A stretch of 64,000 nucleotides of DNA from Collinsella sp. TM09-10AT (lineage in GTDB: Bacteria; Actinomycetota; Coriobacteriia; Coriobacteriales; Coriobacteriaceae): contig NZ_QSOP01000009.1 of the NCBI RefSeq assembly GCF_003436275.1, positions 1 through 64,000 of the forward strand, in the 5' to 3' direction. Below are positions 36,782 through 45,966 of the stretch, one piece after another. The notes below the pieces were generated by a model. The model worked only from the letters and a program-made list of their open reading frames with translations. It did not search any database and was not told the origin of the DNA. The position numbers were made by a program, and so were the translations under genes. Each line of letters opens with the position of its first letter. Positions within the stretch are counted from its first letter, which is position 1.

Positions 36782-37213
36782 CTACAGCTTAATGTCAAAG
36801 TTGATCTCTGGGACGGCGGCAAGGTCGGCCAACGACACGCCGTCGACGTACTTTTCGATCACGTCGTCCAGACCGCGCCAGAATTTGACGGTCGAGCAGA
36901 GATCGCTGCGAGCGCAGCTGTTGTCGATGCCATCGCACGCCACCGGAGCCGTGCTGCCCTCGACGGCGCGCAGGATGTCGCCGGCACGCACCTCGGCCGG
37001 GTCCTTGGCCATCATGTAGCCGCCGCCCTTGCCGCGCACGCTCTTAAGTAGGCCCGCCTTCATGAGCGGACGAACCAGCTGCTCCAGATACTTTTGCGAG
37101 ATACGCTCGCGGTCGGCGACCTCGCGCAAAGCGATCTTGCCCTCGGCGTCGCCCAGCGCTGCGATATAGATCATCAGTCGGAGGGCATAGCGGCCCTTAG
37201 AAGAAATGAGCAT
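36782..37213 (-). CDS. Rrf2/IscR-like regulator of the suf operon
   Basis: A 143-residue Rrf2-family transcription factor. The winged helix is SKGRYALRLMIYIAAL through YLEQLVRPLMKAGLLKSVRGKGGGY, and the cysteines in CDGIDNSCARSDLC (Cys-x6-Cys-x5-Cys) could hold an Fe-S cluster, as in IscR. The ATG at 37213 is the family start; the longer open frame is not needed. It is divergent from sufC, so the shared 224-bp region is the likely site of control. Four TGGGACAA-type half-sites there (37234-37308) are candidate operators. Confidence 0.88.
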   Translation of the reverse strand: MLISSKGRYALRLMIYIAALGDAEGKIALREVADRERISQKYLEQLVRPLMKAGLLKSVRGKGGGYMMAKDPAEVRAGDILRAVEGSTAPVACDGIDNSCARSDLCSTVKFWRGLDDVIEKYVDGVSLADLAAVPEINFDIKL

Positions 37214-37233
37214 ACCTACCCTCCCATCGCATC

Positions 37234-37308
37234 TGGGACAACATAACCAGGTTTGTTTGTCCCAAATCTTAAGTAAGTGGGACAAACACAACAGGTTATT
37301 TTGTCCCA
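37234..37308. promoter_or_regulatory. Four TGGGACAA half-sites between the Rrf2 gene and sufC
   Basis: TGGGACAA occurs at 37234-37241 and 37278-37285, and its inverse TTGTCCCA at 37257-37264 and 37301-37308. The pairs are arranged as inverted repeats at a regular spacing of about 20-23 bp. The position, divergent between an Fe-S-type Rrf2 regulator and the suf operon, suggests its operator. The sequence differs from the known IscR sites. Confidence 0.65.
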
Positions 37309-37345
37309 GAATTTGAAAAGTCGAGTGGATTAGTCGGGTTTTCCC

Positions 37346-37373
37346 TTGACTAACGCCGAACCCATAGTAACTT
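37346..37373 (+). promoter_or_regulatory. Candidate suf promoter
   Basis: TTGACT at 37346-37351 and TAACTT at 37368-37373 are 16 bases apart and lie just downstream of the half-site cluster, 65 bases before the sufC start. This is a reasonable but unverified sigma-70-type promoter. Confidence 0.45.
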
Positions 37374-37437
37374 TATTCCGAGAAGATTCCTAGGGTTTAG
37401 TACACCTATGAGTACACCATATACAGAGAGGGACAGC

Positions 37438-38238
37438 ATGAGCGCAAATCCGCTGCTTTCCATCGAAGGTCTGACTGCCTCCGTGGACGAGAAGACCATC
37501 CTCCACAACGTCAACCTCAACGTCGCCGCCGGCGAGACCCACGTGCTGATGGGCCCCAACGGCGCGGGTAAGTCCACCCTTGGTCACCTGGTCATGGGCG
37601 ACCCCGTCTACACCGTCAACGACGGCCGCATCATCTTTGACGGCCAGTACATCACCGGGCTCACCACCGACAAGCGCTCGCGTGCCGGCCTGTTCCTGAG
37701 CTTTCAGGCCCCGGTCGAGATCCCGGGCGTGCCGCTGTCGAGCTTTTTGCGCGCCAGCATCGCCGGCCGCCCCGGTCTGGAGATGAAGGGCAAGGAGTTC
37801 CGCCGCCGCGTCAAGGAGCTCGCGGCCGAGCTCAACATGGATACCGCCTATCTCAACCGCGAGCTGGGCGTGGGCTTCTCGGGCGGCGAGAAGAAGAAGG
37901 TCGAGATGCTCCAGCTTCTGCTGCTGCAGCCCAAGCTCGCCATCCTCGACGAGACCGACTCAGGCCTGGACGTCGACGCGCTTTCCACCGTCAGCCACGG
38001 CATGGACGCCTACCGCAAGAGCTGCGACGGCTCCATGCTCATCATCACGCACAACACGCGCATCCTGGAGCACTTGGATGTCGACCGCGTCCACGTTATG
38101 GTCAAGGGTCATATCGTGCGCGAGGACGACGCCTCGCTCATCCCCTGGATCGACAAGAACGGCTTTGAGACCTTCGAGCGCGAGGCCGCCGAGCAGCGCG
38201 CCCAGGCCGAAGCCGCCGCTGCCGGGCAGCAGGCGTAA
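37438..38238 (+). CDS. sufC: SufC, Fe-S assembly ATPase
   Basis: A 266-residue ABC-type ATPase that powers the SufBCD scaffold. Walker A GPNGAGKST is near residue 40, the signature motif is FSGGEKKKVEML, and Walker B is LAILDETDSGLD. The ATG at 37438 has GAGAGG 6 bases upstream and gives the usual SufC N-terminus; an ATG at 37408 is in frame but less likely. It is the first gene of sufCBDSU, with 12 bp to sufB. Confidence 0.95.
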   Translation: MSANPLLSIEGLTASVDEKTILHNVNLNVAAGETHVLMGPNGAGKSTLGHLVMGDPVYTVNDGRIIFDGQYITGLTTDKRSRAGLFLSFQAPVEIPGVPLSSFLRASIAGRPGLEMKGKEFRRRVKELAAELNMDTAYLNRELGVGFSGGEKKKVEMLQLLLLQPKLAILDETDSGLDVDALSTVSHGMDAYRKSCDGSMLIITHNTRILEHLDVDRVHVMVKGHIVREDDASLIPWIDKNGFETFEREAAEQRAQAEAAAAGQQA

Positions 38239-38250
38239 AGGGGCGACGCA

Positions 38251-39663
38251 ATGACCAAGAACCGCACCGAGGTCGCGGACATCGACCGCAGCCTCTACGA
38301 CTTCACCTATGGCGAGGAGGGATTCGAGCGCCTCGACGCCGGCATCACGCCCGACATCGTGCGCGAGATCAGCGCCAAGAAGGACGAGCCGCAGTGGATG
38401 CTCGACCTGCGCCTCAAGTCCCTCGAGATCTTCAACCGCTTCCCTGACCCGACGTGGGGCCCCTCCATCGAGGGCCTGGACATGGACAACATCGTCACCT
38501 ACGTCAAGCCCAACACCGACCAAAAGCACGACTGGGAGTCGGTGCCCGACGACATCAAGAACACCTTTGAGCGCTTGGGCATCCCCGACGCCGAGCGCAG
38601 CTACCTGGCGGGCGTCGGCGCGCAGTACGACTCCGAGCTCGTCTACCACAACATGCAGGATACGGCGTCCAAGATGGGCATCGTCTACTCCGGCATCGAG
38701 GAGGCCCTGCACGACCCGCAGTGGGAGCCGCTCATCCACGAGAAGTTTATGACGCTCATCCCGCCCACCGACCACAAGTTTGCGGCCCTGCACGGCGCCG
38801 TATGGTCGGGCGGCTCGTTTGTCTACGTGCCCAAGGGCACCAAGCTCGACTTCCCGCTGCAGAGCTACTTCCGCCTTAACGCCAAGGGCGCCGGCCAGTT
38901 TGAGCACACGCTCATCATCGTCGAGGACGATGCCGACCTGCACTTTATCGAGGGTTGCTCCGCGCCCAAGTACAACGTGGCCAACCTCCACGCCGGCGCC
39001 GTCGAGCTCTTTGTGGGCAAGCGTGCGCACCTGCGCTACTCAACTATCGAGAACTGGTCCAAGAACATGTACAACCTCAACACCAAGCGTGCGCGCGTGG
39101 ACGAGGACGGCGACATCGAGTGGATCAGTGGCTCCTTCGGCAGCCACGTGGGCTACCTCTACCCCATGAGCGTGCTCAACGGCCGCCGCGCTCGCTCGAG
39201 CTTTACCGGCATCACCTTTGCCGGCGCCGGGCAGAATCTCGACACCGGCTGCAAGGTCGTGCTCAACGCCCCCGAGACCTCGGCGACCGTCGAGACCAAG
39301 GGCATCTCCAAGAGCGGCGGCATCCAGACGTTCCGCAGCTCTATTGTGGCGACACCCAAGGCCGAGGGTTCCAAGGCAACCGTGAGCTGCCAGTCGCTGA
39401 TGCTCGACGACCAGAGCTGCTCCGATACCATCCCCGCTATGGACATCCGCGCCAAGAACGTCGACATCGGCCACGAGGCCACCATCGGCCGCATCGGCGA
39501 CGACAAGGTGTTCTACCTGATGAGCCGCGGTATCTCGGAGGAAGAGGCCCGCACCATGATCGTCAACGGCTTTGCCAACCCGGTCTCCAAGGAGCTGCCG
39601 CTTGAGTACGCCGTCGAGATGAACAACCTGATCAAGCTCGAGATGGAAGGAGCGATCGGATAA
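38251..39663 (+). CDS. sufB: SufB, Fe-S cluster scaffold
   Basis: A 470-residue SufB. It has WMLDLRLKSLEIF, WSGGSFVYVPKG and the C-terminal core SFGSHVGYLYPMSVLN, all typical. It assembles nascent Fe-S clusters with SufC and SufD. Its stop overlaps the sufD start as TAATG, which suggests coupled translation. The length matches the family. Confidence 0.96.
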   Translation: MTKNRTEVADIDRSLYDFTYGEEGFERLDAGITPDIVREISAKKDEPQWMLDLRLKSLEIFNRFPDPTWGPSIEGLDMDNIVTYVKPNTDQKHDWESVPDDIKNTFERLGIPDAERSYLAGVGAQYDSELVYHNMQDTASKMGIVYSGIEEALHDPQWEPLIHEKFMTLIPPTDHKFAALHGAVWSGGSFVYVPKGTKLDFPLQSYFRLNAKGAGQFEHTLIIVEDDADLHFIEGCSAPKYNVANLHAGAVELFVGKRAHLRYSTIENWSKNMYNLNTKRARVDEDGDIEWISGSFGSHVGYLYPMSVLNGRRARSSFTGITFAGAGQNLDTGCKVVLNAPETSATVETKGISKSGGIQTFRSSIVATPKAEGSKATVSCQSLMLDDQSCSDTIPAMDIRAKNVDIGHEATIGRIGDDKVFYLMSRGISEEEARTMIVNGFANPVSKELPLEYAVEMNNLIKLEMEGAIG

Positions 39664-40934
39664 TGAAACAGACCACGAACACCGCTGCGACCACGCTCGA
39701 GCAGGTTAATGCGATGCCGGCCGCAACTTGGGGCTGGCTCAAGATGAACCAGACCAAGCTCGAGCTTTCGGACGAACTTGCCGCCGCCCCCGCCGAGGCC
39801 GTTGAGGTCGAGGGCTTGGACGAGCAGCTTGCCGGCTCGGCCGACGCCTTCGACGCCGCCATGGACGCCATGGCCGAGCGCTTCCCCGAGCGCCGCGCCT
39901 CCGCCCCCGGCGACGCTGCCGACCGTGCCCGCATCACGCCCGAGACCGAGCTCGACGTGCCCGCCACCTCTGTTTACCAGGCCGGCGCCATCAAGCTCGA
40001 GGAGGAGCTCTCCCCTGCCGAGGCCTTCGAGACCGGCATGGGCGAGGCCGCCTATGCGTATCTGACCGAGCACGCCACCAAGCGCATCGTCATCGATGTT
40101 CCCGCCTACCAGCACGCCGCCGTTACCGTGCGCGTGAGTGGCGTCGACGCAGCGGCTGCGATTGCCGCCATCGACGTCGTCGCCCGCCCGCAGGCAACGC
40201 TCGACCTCGCCCTAGCCCTGGACTCCCCCGTTGCCGGCGAGGGCGTCGTGGGCTCCGTGCTGCGTGTGTGCGCCCACGAGTACGCCACCGTCAACGTGAC
40301 CTGCACGCAGACACTCGACGACAGCTGGATCGCACTCGACGACACCGGCCTGTTCCTAGACGAGGGCGCGCGCGTCAACGTGCAGCACACTGTCCTGGGT
40401 GCCGGCGCCAGCGCCACCGGCCTTGCCGGCGACCTGCTGGGCGATACCGCCAAGGTCACCATCGATACCGATTACCTGGGCGCCTGCGAGCAGGTGCGCG
40501 ACTTTAACTACGAGCTGCGCCACCGCGGTCGCAAGACCGAGTGCGAGATCGACGCCAACGGCGTGCTGACCGGCACGTCCAAGAAGGTCTACCGCGGCAC
40601 CATCGACCTCGTGCACGGCTGCAAGGGTGCAACCGGCACCGAGCGCGAGACGGTGCTTTTGGCCAACAAGGGCGTCGACAACAAGACCGTCCCCGTCATC
40701 CTCTGCGACGAGGACGACGTCGCCGGCAACCACGGCGCCACCATCGGTCACGTCCGCGACGAGCAGCTGTTCTACCTCGCCTGCCGCGGCCTTGACCAAA
40801 ACGCCGCCGAGGACCTGTTCATCCGCGCCAAGCTGGAAGACGCCGCGCTTTCCGCCACCGACGAGCGTACCCGCGCCGCCGTCGTCCGCTTGGGCAACAA
40901 CCTGATCGACAACTTTGAAGAGGAGCTCGCATGA
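39663..40934 (+). CDS. sufD: SufD, Fe-S assembly partner of SufB
   Basis: A 423-residue SufD-type paralogue of SufB. The N-terminal half is diverged and Ala-rich. The C-terminal beta-helix region has KVYRGTIDLVHGCKGATGTER, HGATIGHVRDEQLFYLACRGL and ends in NNLIDNFEEELA. It pairs with SufB on the SufC dimer. Its stop overlaps the sufS start (ATGA). Confidence 0.92.
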   Translation: MKQTTNTAATTLEQVNAMPAATWGWLKMNQTKLELSDELAAAPAEAVEVEGLDEQLAGSADAFDAAMDAMAERFPERRASAPGDAADRARITPETELDVPATSVYQAGAIKLEEELSPAEAFETGMGEAAYAYLTEHATKRIVIDVPAYQHAAVTVRVSGVDAAAAIAAIDVVARPQATLDLALALDSPVAGEGVVGSVLRVCAHEYATVNVTCTQTLDDSWIALDDTGLFLDEGARVNVQHTVLGAGASATGLAGDLLGDTAKVTIDTDYLGACEQVRDFNYELRHRGRKTECEIDANGVLTGTSKKVYRGTIDLVHGCKGATGTERETVLLANKGVDNKTVPVILCDEDDVAGNHGATIGHVRDEQLFYLACRGLDQNAAEDLFIRAKLEDAALSATDERTRAAVVRLGNNLIDNFEEELA

Positions 40935-42256
40935 TCGACACCGAGCACGTTAAATGCGACACCTGTACCGCCCCCGAGCCCATGGAGCTCGACGCCAGCG
41001 ACGAGGCCTCGCGCGGCTGGCCTACCGTAGACATCGAGACCAACCCCTACAAGGCACAGTTCCCGCTGTTCCAGCAGCATCCCGAGATCGCCTTCCTCGA
41101 TAGTGCCGCCACCGCGCAGCGTCCCGCCTGCGTGCTCGACGCCGAGCGCGATTTCTACCAGCGCATGAACGCCAACCCCCTGCGCGGCCTGTACTCGCTG
41201 TCCGTCGAGGCCACCGACGCCATCGCGAAGGTCCGCCAACAGATCGCCGACCTCATCGGCGCCCCCCAGGCCAACGAAGTCGTCTTCACCCGCAACACGA
41301 GCGAGTCGCTCAACCTGGTCGCCAAGAGCTTTGCACCCACAGTCCTCGAGCCGGGCGACGAGGTCGTCATCACCATCATGGAGCACCACTCCAACCTGAT
41401 TCCGTGGCAGCAGGTCTGCCGCGAGACCGGTGCCAAGCTCGTCTACCTCTACCCCACCAAGACCGGCCAGCTCACGACCGAGGAGGTTCTGGCCAAGGTG
41501 GGCCCCAAGACCAAGATCCTGGCCGTGGGTCAGGTCTCTAACGTCCTGGGCGTCGAGAATCCGGTCAAGAACCTCGGCAAGCTCGTGCACAAGTACGGCG
41601 GCTATCTGGTCGTCGACGGCGCACAGTCGCTGCCGCACATGCCAGTCAATGTGGCCGATCTGGGCGCCGACTTCTTTGCCTTTAGCGCGCACAAGGCCAT
41701 GGGCCCCATGGGCATCGGCGTGCTGTGGGGCAAGATGGATCTGCTCAACGCCATGCCGCCCATGCTTACCGGCGGTGAGATGATCGACTCGGTTACTGAG
41801 CAGGACGCCGTCTGGGCTCCCGTCCCCGAGAAGTTCGAGGCCGGCACGCAGGACGCCGCCGGCATCTTCGCCACAGGCGCCGCCCTCGACTACCTCGTCA
41901 ACACGGTGGGCTACGAAAACATCCAGGCACGCGAGCAGGCACTCGTCCACTACCTGATGGGCGAGCTCATGCAGCTCGACTTTGTCCAGATCATCGGCTC
42001 AATCTATTGGGATAACCACCACGGCGTCGTGAGCTTTAATGTCAAGGGCATCCACCCGCACGATGTCGCGAGCATCATGGACATGGACGGCGTCTGCATC
42101 CGCGCCGGTCACCACTGCGCGCAGCCGCTGCTCACCTGGCTGGGCGTCGAGAACCTTGCCTGCTGCCGCGCCAGCGTAGCCTTCTACAACGACAAGGCCG
42201 ACATCGACAAGTTCATCGCCGGCCTGCATCACGTTTGGAGCACGTTCAATGGGTAA
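40931..42256 (+). CDS. sufS: SufS cysteine desulfurase
   Basis: A 441-residue PLP enzyme that supplies sulfur for the SUF system. The family begins near FPLFQQHPEIAFLDSAATAQRP (about residue 40), so there is an N-terminal extension of about 40 residues containing CDTC. FSAHKAMGPMG holds the PLP lysine, and RAGHHCAQPL the active cysteine. It overlaps sufD by 4 bases and sufU by 8. The extension could be an added element or reflect an upstream start; the next ATG is at CAPEPMELD. Confidence 0.93.
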   Translation: MIDTEHVKCDTCTAPEPMELDASDEASRGWPTVDIETNPYKAQFPLFQQHPEIAFLDSAATAQRPACVLDAERDFYQRMNANPLRGLYSLSVEATDAIAKVRQQIADLIGAPQANEVVFTRNTSESLNLVAKSFAPTVLEPGDEVVITIMEHHSNLIPWQQVCRETGAKLVYLYPTKTGQLTTEEVLAKVGPKTKILAVGQVSNVLGVENPVKNLGKLVHKYGGYLVVDGAQSLPHMPVNVADLGADFFAFSAHKAMGPMGIGVLWGKMDLLNAMPPMLTGGEMIDSVTEQDAVWAPVPEKFEAGTQDAAGIFATGAALDYLVNTVGYENIQAREQALVHYLMGELMQLDFVQIIGSIYWDNHHGVVSFNVKGIHPHDVASIMDMDGVCIRAGHHCAQPLLTWLGVENLACCRASVAFYNDKADIDKFIAGLHHVWSTFNG

Positions 42257-42683
42257 TCTGTACACCTCCACCACATTTATGGAGCACAACTCGCACCCCG
42301 ACTATAAGTACGAGATGGATGCTCCCACGCACGAGCACGACGGCATCAACCCTAGCTGCGGAGACGAGCTCACCTTGCAGCTGCGTGTCGAGAACAACGT
42401 GATCGAGGAGGCCTCCTTTACCGGTCACGGCTGCGCCATCAGCCAGGCCAGTGCCGACATCATGGCCGACCTCATCACCGGCGAGACCGTCGAGGAAGCT
42501 CGCCACCTGGCAGAGCTCTTCCTCGCCATGATCCGCGGCGAGAAGCTCTCCGAGGAGGACCTGGAAGACCTGGACGAAGCCGCCCAGCTCCAGGACATCT
42601 CGCACATGCCCGCCCGCGTCAAATGCGCCGAGCTCGCCTGGCGCACCCTCGACGGCATGCTCACGGGACAAAATAATCAGTAG
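42249..42683 (+). CDS. sufU: SufU, sulfur acceptor for SufS
   Basis: A 144-residue SufU/IscU-like protein. It has the three conserved cysteines in NPSCGDELTL, GHGCAISQASADIM and VKCAELAWRTLDG. In Gram-positive bacteria SufU takes the persulfide from SufS. It ends the suf operon and its 3' end overlaps a TTGTCCC inverted repeat and a terminator. Confidence 0.94.
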   Translation: MGNLYTSTTFMEHNSHPDYKYEMDAPTHEHDGINPSCGDELTLQLRVENNVIEEASFTGHGCAISQASADIMADLITGETVEEARHLAELFLAMIRGEKLSEEDLEDLDEAAQLQDISHMPARVKCAELAWRTLDGMLTGQNNQ

Positions 42684-42703
42684 TATTTGTCCCAAATCTT
42701 AAG
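42665..42703. promoter_or_regulatory. Second GGGACAA/TTGTCCC inverted repeat, at the end of suf
   Basis: GGGACAA (42665-42671) and TTGTCCCA (42687-42694) form an inverted repeat across the sufU stop codon. TTTGTCCCAAATCTTAAG at 42686-42703 is identical over 18 bases to 37256-37273 at the start of the operon. Confidence 0.6.
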
Positions 42704-42712
42704 AATTTTATT

Positions 42713-42748
42713 GGCCGAATCGCTTGACAAGAGTGGTTCGGCCATTTT
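42713..42748 (+). terminator. Terminator after sufU
   Basis: GGCCGAA (42713-42719) pairs with TTCGGCC (42737-42743) and is followed by ATTTTCT. It lies between the convergent sufU and RayT-like genes. Confidence 0.75.
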
Positions 42749-43549
42749 CTATTCCGAGCCCTCAGCCTGAGCCTTTACCTGCGCATAAGCGCGCACGATA
42801 CGAGAGACGGTACTCTTGCTGATTCCCGTATACCGTTCGATCTCGCGCACCGTGTAGCCGCCATCGTGCAGAGCGAAAATGATTCCGTCTCGCCGCGAGG
42901 GCGCTACGGTCTTGAGTTCGTTGAGCGGCACACCCAGGCGCTTCGCCATCTTGTCGGCAAACGCACGCCGCTCCCACTCCGTCTCATCCATATCGTGAAT
43001 CACCGGATCGGAACCATCGGGCATCGACAGAGAATAATCCAGAAACCCCTTGGCAGACTCAAAGAGCTCAAGCACACAAGAAGGATCCGAAAATCCCCTC
43101 GTCATATCGTTGTCATACGCTCGAAGATACTCGGCAAAGCTGCTCCAGGGATAACGCTCGATCAGGGCGATACCCGCCTCCTGCGGATTAGCGTGAACAT
43201 AGCGAATGGCAGCCATCAGATAACGGTCGGTATCGAGCGAGCGCCGGTCAAAACGGTTCTGGAACAGATGGCCCGTGCGCCCCGTGCGTTTATTGAACCG
43301 CCGCGCGTACGTCAAAAGCAGCCGGTGCATCGCCGCGCTCATCGCGTCCTCGTAATCTGCAAACACCAAATGCACGTGATTGCCCATAAGGCACCAGGCT
43401 ACAACCGTCACGCCCGCCTCGCGGCAGCAATCACGCATCAGCTCCAAAAACTCCCACCGGTCTTCATCGCCCTCAAAGATGAGCTGCTTGCCCACACCGC
43501 GGGCACAGACATGGTAAAAGCCGGTAACCGTTCTCCAAACGCGCTGCAT
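42749..43549 (-). CDS. RayT-like HUH transposase (Y1_Tnp) with C-terminal helix-turn-helix
   Basis: A 266-residue protein of the REP-associated tyrosine transposase group. The HUH motif is WCLMGNHVHLVF near residue 60, preceded by VTGFYHVCARGV, and a downstream helix carries RRSLDTDRYLMAAIRYVHAN with the candidate catalytic Tyr. The C-terminal third has a helix-turn-helix (YTVREIERYTGISKSTVSRI), which is a common addition. The ATG at 43549 follows GGGAG. I did not find a REP array next to it. It is a domesticated-type transposase, probably not mobile on its own. Confidence 0.85.
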   Translation of the reverse strand: MQRVWRTVTGFYHVCARGVGKQLIFEGDEDRWEFLELMRDCCREAGVTVVAWCLMGNHVHLVFADYEDAMSAAMHRLLLTYARRFNKRTGRTGHLFQNRFDRRSLDTDRYLMAAIRYVHANPQEAGIALIERYPWSSFAEYLRAYDNDMTRGFSDPSCVLELFESAKGFLDYSLSMPDGSDPVIHDMDETEWERRAFADKMAKRLGVPLNELKTVAPSRRDGIIFALHDGGYTVREIERYTGISKSTVSRIVRAYAQVKAQAEGSE

Positions 43550-43952
43550 GGCGCTCCCTTCGCCGGGATCTGATTGCCATCCAATACAGCACGATTGAAG
43601 CGTGCCATCAAAACATTCACGCAAAACAATACACTCGCGCGGCCAAAGGCAGTAAACGGGCGGCGAACGGCACCGTTGCAACAGGTCAGACCCCGCAACG
43701 CATACAAGAGCTGACCAAAAGCTTGCCCAAGACGAACCCCCTCTACGGAAATTCGCGACCACAGAACATATAGTTAAACCGTTTCAATTAAAACTTCCGG
43801 ACTTCTCGCTACGAAAACTGAGCCGTTCGCCGAATATTCCGTGCATTTCGCGGTATTATAGGGGCTGCATGTCATGTCCCTTTCGAAGGGTCGCCCGGCA
43901 ATCGCCAGCCACGACCCCCAGACGGGACGCCAACACGATAGAGAGGAGAGGC
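43550..43952. other. 403-bp intergenic region, promoter of the NifU-like gene
   Basis: No gene seen. A possible -10 TATTATA lies at 43854-43860 without a convincing -35. The RayT-like gene's promoter must also be here, on the minus strand. Confidence 0.45.
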
Positions 43953-44687
43953 ATGCAGTACTCACAGGAAGTGGAGAACATGTGCCCCGTTGCCAAGGGT
44001 GCATACCACGGCCCCGCACCCATCCCCGAGGAGGGCAAGTGGGTCCAGGCTAAGGAGATTTCCGACATCTCCGGTCTTACGCACGGTGTGGGTTGGTGCG
44101 CACCTCAGCAGGGCGCCTGCAAGCTCACGCTGAACGTCAAGGACGGCATCATCGAGGAGGCCCTCGTTGAGACCATCGGCTGCTCGGGCATGACCCACTC
44201 TGCTGCCATGGCTTCCGAGATCCTTCCCGGTAAGACCATCCTCGAGGCCCTCAACACCGACCTCGTCTGCGACGCCATCAACGTTGCTATGCGCGAGATC
44301 TTCCTGCAGATCGTTTACGGCCGCAGCCAGACCGCGTTCTCCGAGGGCGGCCTGCCCGTGGGCGCCTCCCTCGACGACCTCGGCAAGGGCCTTCGCTCTC
44401 AGGTCGGCACCATGTTCGGCACCAAGGCCAAGGGCGCTCGTTACCTCGAGCTCGCTCAGGGCTACGTCACCCGCATGGCTCTCAACGACAAGAACGAGAT
44501 CATCGCTTTCGAGTTCCTGAACCTCGGCAAGTTCACCGACGCCGTCAAGGCCGGCAAGACCCCCGAGGAGGCCATCGCTGGCGCTATGGGCCACTATGGT
44601 CAGTGGGAGAACGCTGCCAAGTACATCGACCCGCGCACCGACGAGGAGACTCACTCCGTCGCCAGCGTGTTCCCGGTTCACGAGTAG
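43953..44687 (+). CDS. NifU-like iron-sulfur scaffold-type protein
   Basis: A 244-residue protein with an IscU/NifU-N-like core. Its cysteines lie in VGWCAPQQGACKLTLNV and TIGCSGMTHSAAMASEIL, similar to cluster-binding scaffolds. The C-terminal half is an extension not found in SufU. The ATG at 43953 has GAGAGGAG upstream. It is 18 bp ahead of the GGGtGRT gene and both use the codons of highly expressed genes. The pair recurs together in anaerobic Firmicutes and Actinobacteria and its role is unsettled; a link to Fe-S cluster assembly is inference. Confidence 0.82.
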   Translation: MQYSQEVENMCPVAKGAYHGPAPIPEEGKWVQAKEISDISGLTHGVGWCAPQQGACKLTLNVKDGIIEEALVETIGCSGMTHSAAMASEILPGKTILEALNTDLVCDAINVAMREIFLQIVYGRSQTAFSEGGLPVGASLDDLGKGLRSQVGTMFGTKAKGARYLELAQGYVTRMALNDKNEIIAFEFLNLGKFTDAVKAGKTPEEAIAGAMGHYGQWENAAKYIDPRTDEETHSVASVFPVHE

Positions 44688-44705
44688 AAAGGGAGGGAAA
44701 TAACT

Positions 44706-45710
44706 ATGACTGTTACGTTCGAAGGTTACGAGCGCCGCGCTGACAAGATCAACAAGTGCCTCGCCGACAACGACATCGCCTCCCTCGAGGAAGCTCTGCA
44801 GATCTGCACCGACAAGGGCTTCAACCCGCGTGAGATCGTCAACAACACCCAGTCCATCGCCTTCCAGAACGCCGAGTGGGCCTACACCCTCGGCTGCGCT
44901 CTCGCTGTCAAGCGTGGCGCCAAGACTGCTTCTGAGGCTGCCGCCATCATCGGCGAGGGCATCCAGGCCTTCACCGTTCCCGGCTCCGTCGCCGAGGACC
45001 GCAAGGTCGGTCTGGGCCACGGCAACCTGGGCGCTATGCTGCTCTCCGACGACACCGAGTGCTTCGCCTTCCTGGCCGGCCACGAGTCCTTCGCTGCCGC
45101 TGAGGGTGCTATCGGCCTGGCTCTGAACGCCAACAAGGCTCGCAAGAAGCCGCTGCGCGTTATCCTGAACGGTCTGGGCAAGGACGCCGCCCAGATCATC
45201 GCCCGCATCAACGGCTTCACCTACGTGAAGACCCAGTTCGACTACTACACGGGCGAGCTCAAGGTCGTCGAGACCATCCCTTACTCCGATGGTCCCCGCG
45301 CTGCCGTTAACTGCTACGGCTCCGACGACGTCCGCGAGGGCGTTGCCATCATGTGGCACGAGAACGTCGACATCTCGATCACCGGTAACTCCACCAACCC
45401 CACGCGCTTCCAGCACCCCGTCGCTGGCACCTACAAGAAGGAGCGCCTCGAGGCTGGCAAGAAGTACTTCTCCGTCGCTTCTGGTGGCGGCACTGGCCGT
45501 ACCCTGCACCCGGACAACATGGGCGCCGGCCCTGCCTCTTACGGCATGACCGACACCATGGGCCGCATGCACTCCGACGCCCAGTTCGCCGGTTCTTCCT
45601 CCGTGCCTGCGCACGTCGACATGATGGGTCTCATCGGCATGGGCAACAACCCCATGGTCGGTGCCACCGTCGCCTGCGCTGTCGCCGTCGAGGAGGCCCT
45701 CAAGGCCTAA
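44706..45710 (+). CDS. GGGtGRT protein
   Basis: A 334-residue protein that I recognise by its SVASGGGTGRTLHPDNMG motif (about residues 258-275), followed by MTDTMGRMHSDAQFAGSSS. It carries no signal peptide or obvious cofactor motif. It is conserved next to a NifU-like scaffold protein, as here, and the two are likely partners. Function unknown. Preceded by AGGGAGG. A strong terminator follows. Confidence 0.85.
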   Translation: MTVTFEGYERRADKINKCLADNDIASLEEALQICTDKGFNPREIVNNTQSIAFQNAEWAYTLGCALAVKRGAKTASEAAAIIGEGIQAFTVPGSVAEDRKVGLGHGNLGAMLLSDDTECFAFLAGHESFAAAEGAIGLALNANKARKKPLRVILNGLGKDAAQIIARINGFTYVKTQFDYYTGELKVVETIPYSDGPRAAVNCYGSDDVREGVAIMWHENVDISITGNSTNPTRFQHPVAGTYKKERLEAGKKYFSVASGGGTGRTLHPDNMGAGPASYGMTDTMGRMHSDAQFAGSSSVPAHVDMMGLIGMGNNPMVGATVACAVAVEEALKA

Positions 45711-45745
45711 TCGCGCCCGTGCGATGCTCATATAGTTGAGCTTTG

Positions 45746-45779
45746 GAGCCGCTACCTTTCGAGGTAGCGGCTCTTTTTG
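45746..45779 (+). terminator. Terminator after the NifU-like/GGGtGRT operon
   Basis: GAGCCGCTACCT (45746-45757) pairs perfectly with AGGTAGCGGCTC across a TTCG loop and is followed by TTTTT. Confidence 0.92.
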
Positions 45780-45966
45780 TTTGCGCTGCTGCAGGGTGGC
45801 TAACGCCAATATATCAGTTGGGGCGATATACGAGATGTGATGAAATGGAGCATCAGAACGCCCATGACGCCCACCTGCCATATGTGCCCTTTACCGATTT
45901 GCCGAGTCTTTGCGGCCCCATTGCCGATCACCCGTGCGACAATGCGCCGGACGAGAAAGGAATCCG

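Noticed and set aside
43962..45881. A 639-codon antisense frame over the NifU-like and GGGtGRT genes
   Set aside because: Shadow of two well-supported + strand genes with strong codon bias.
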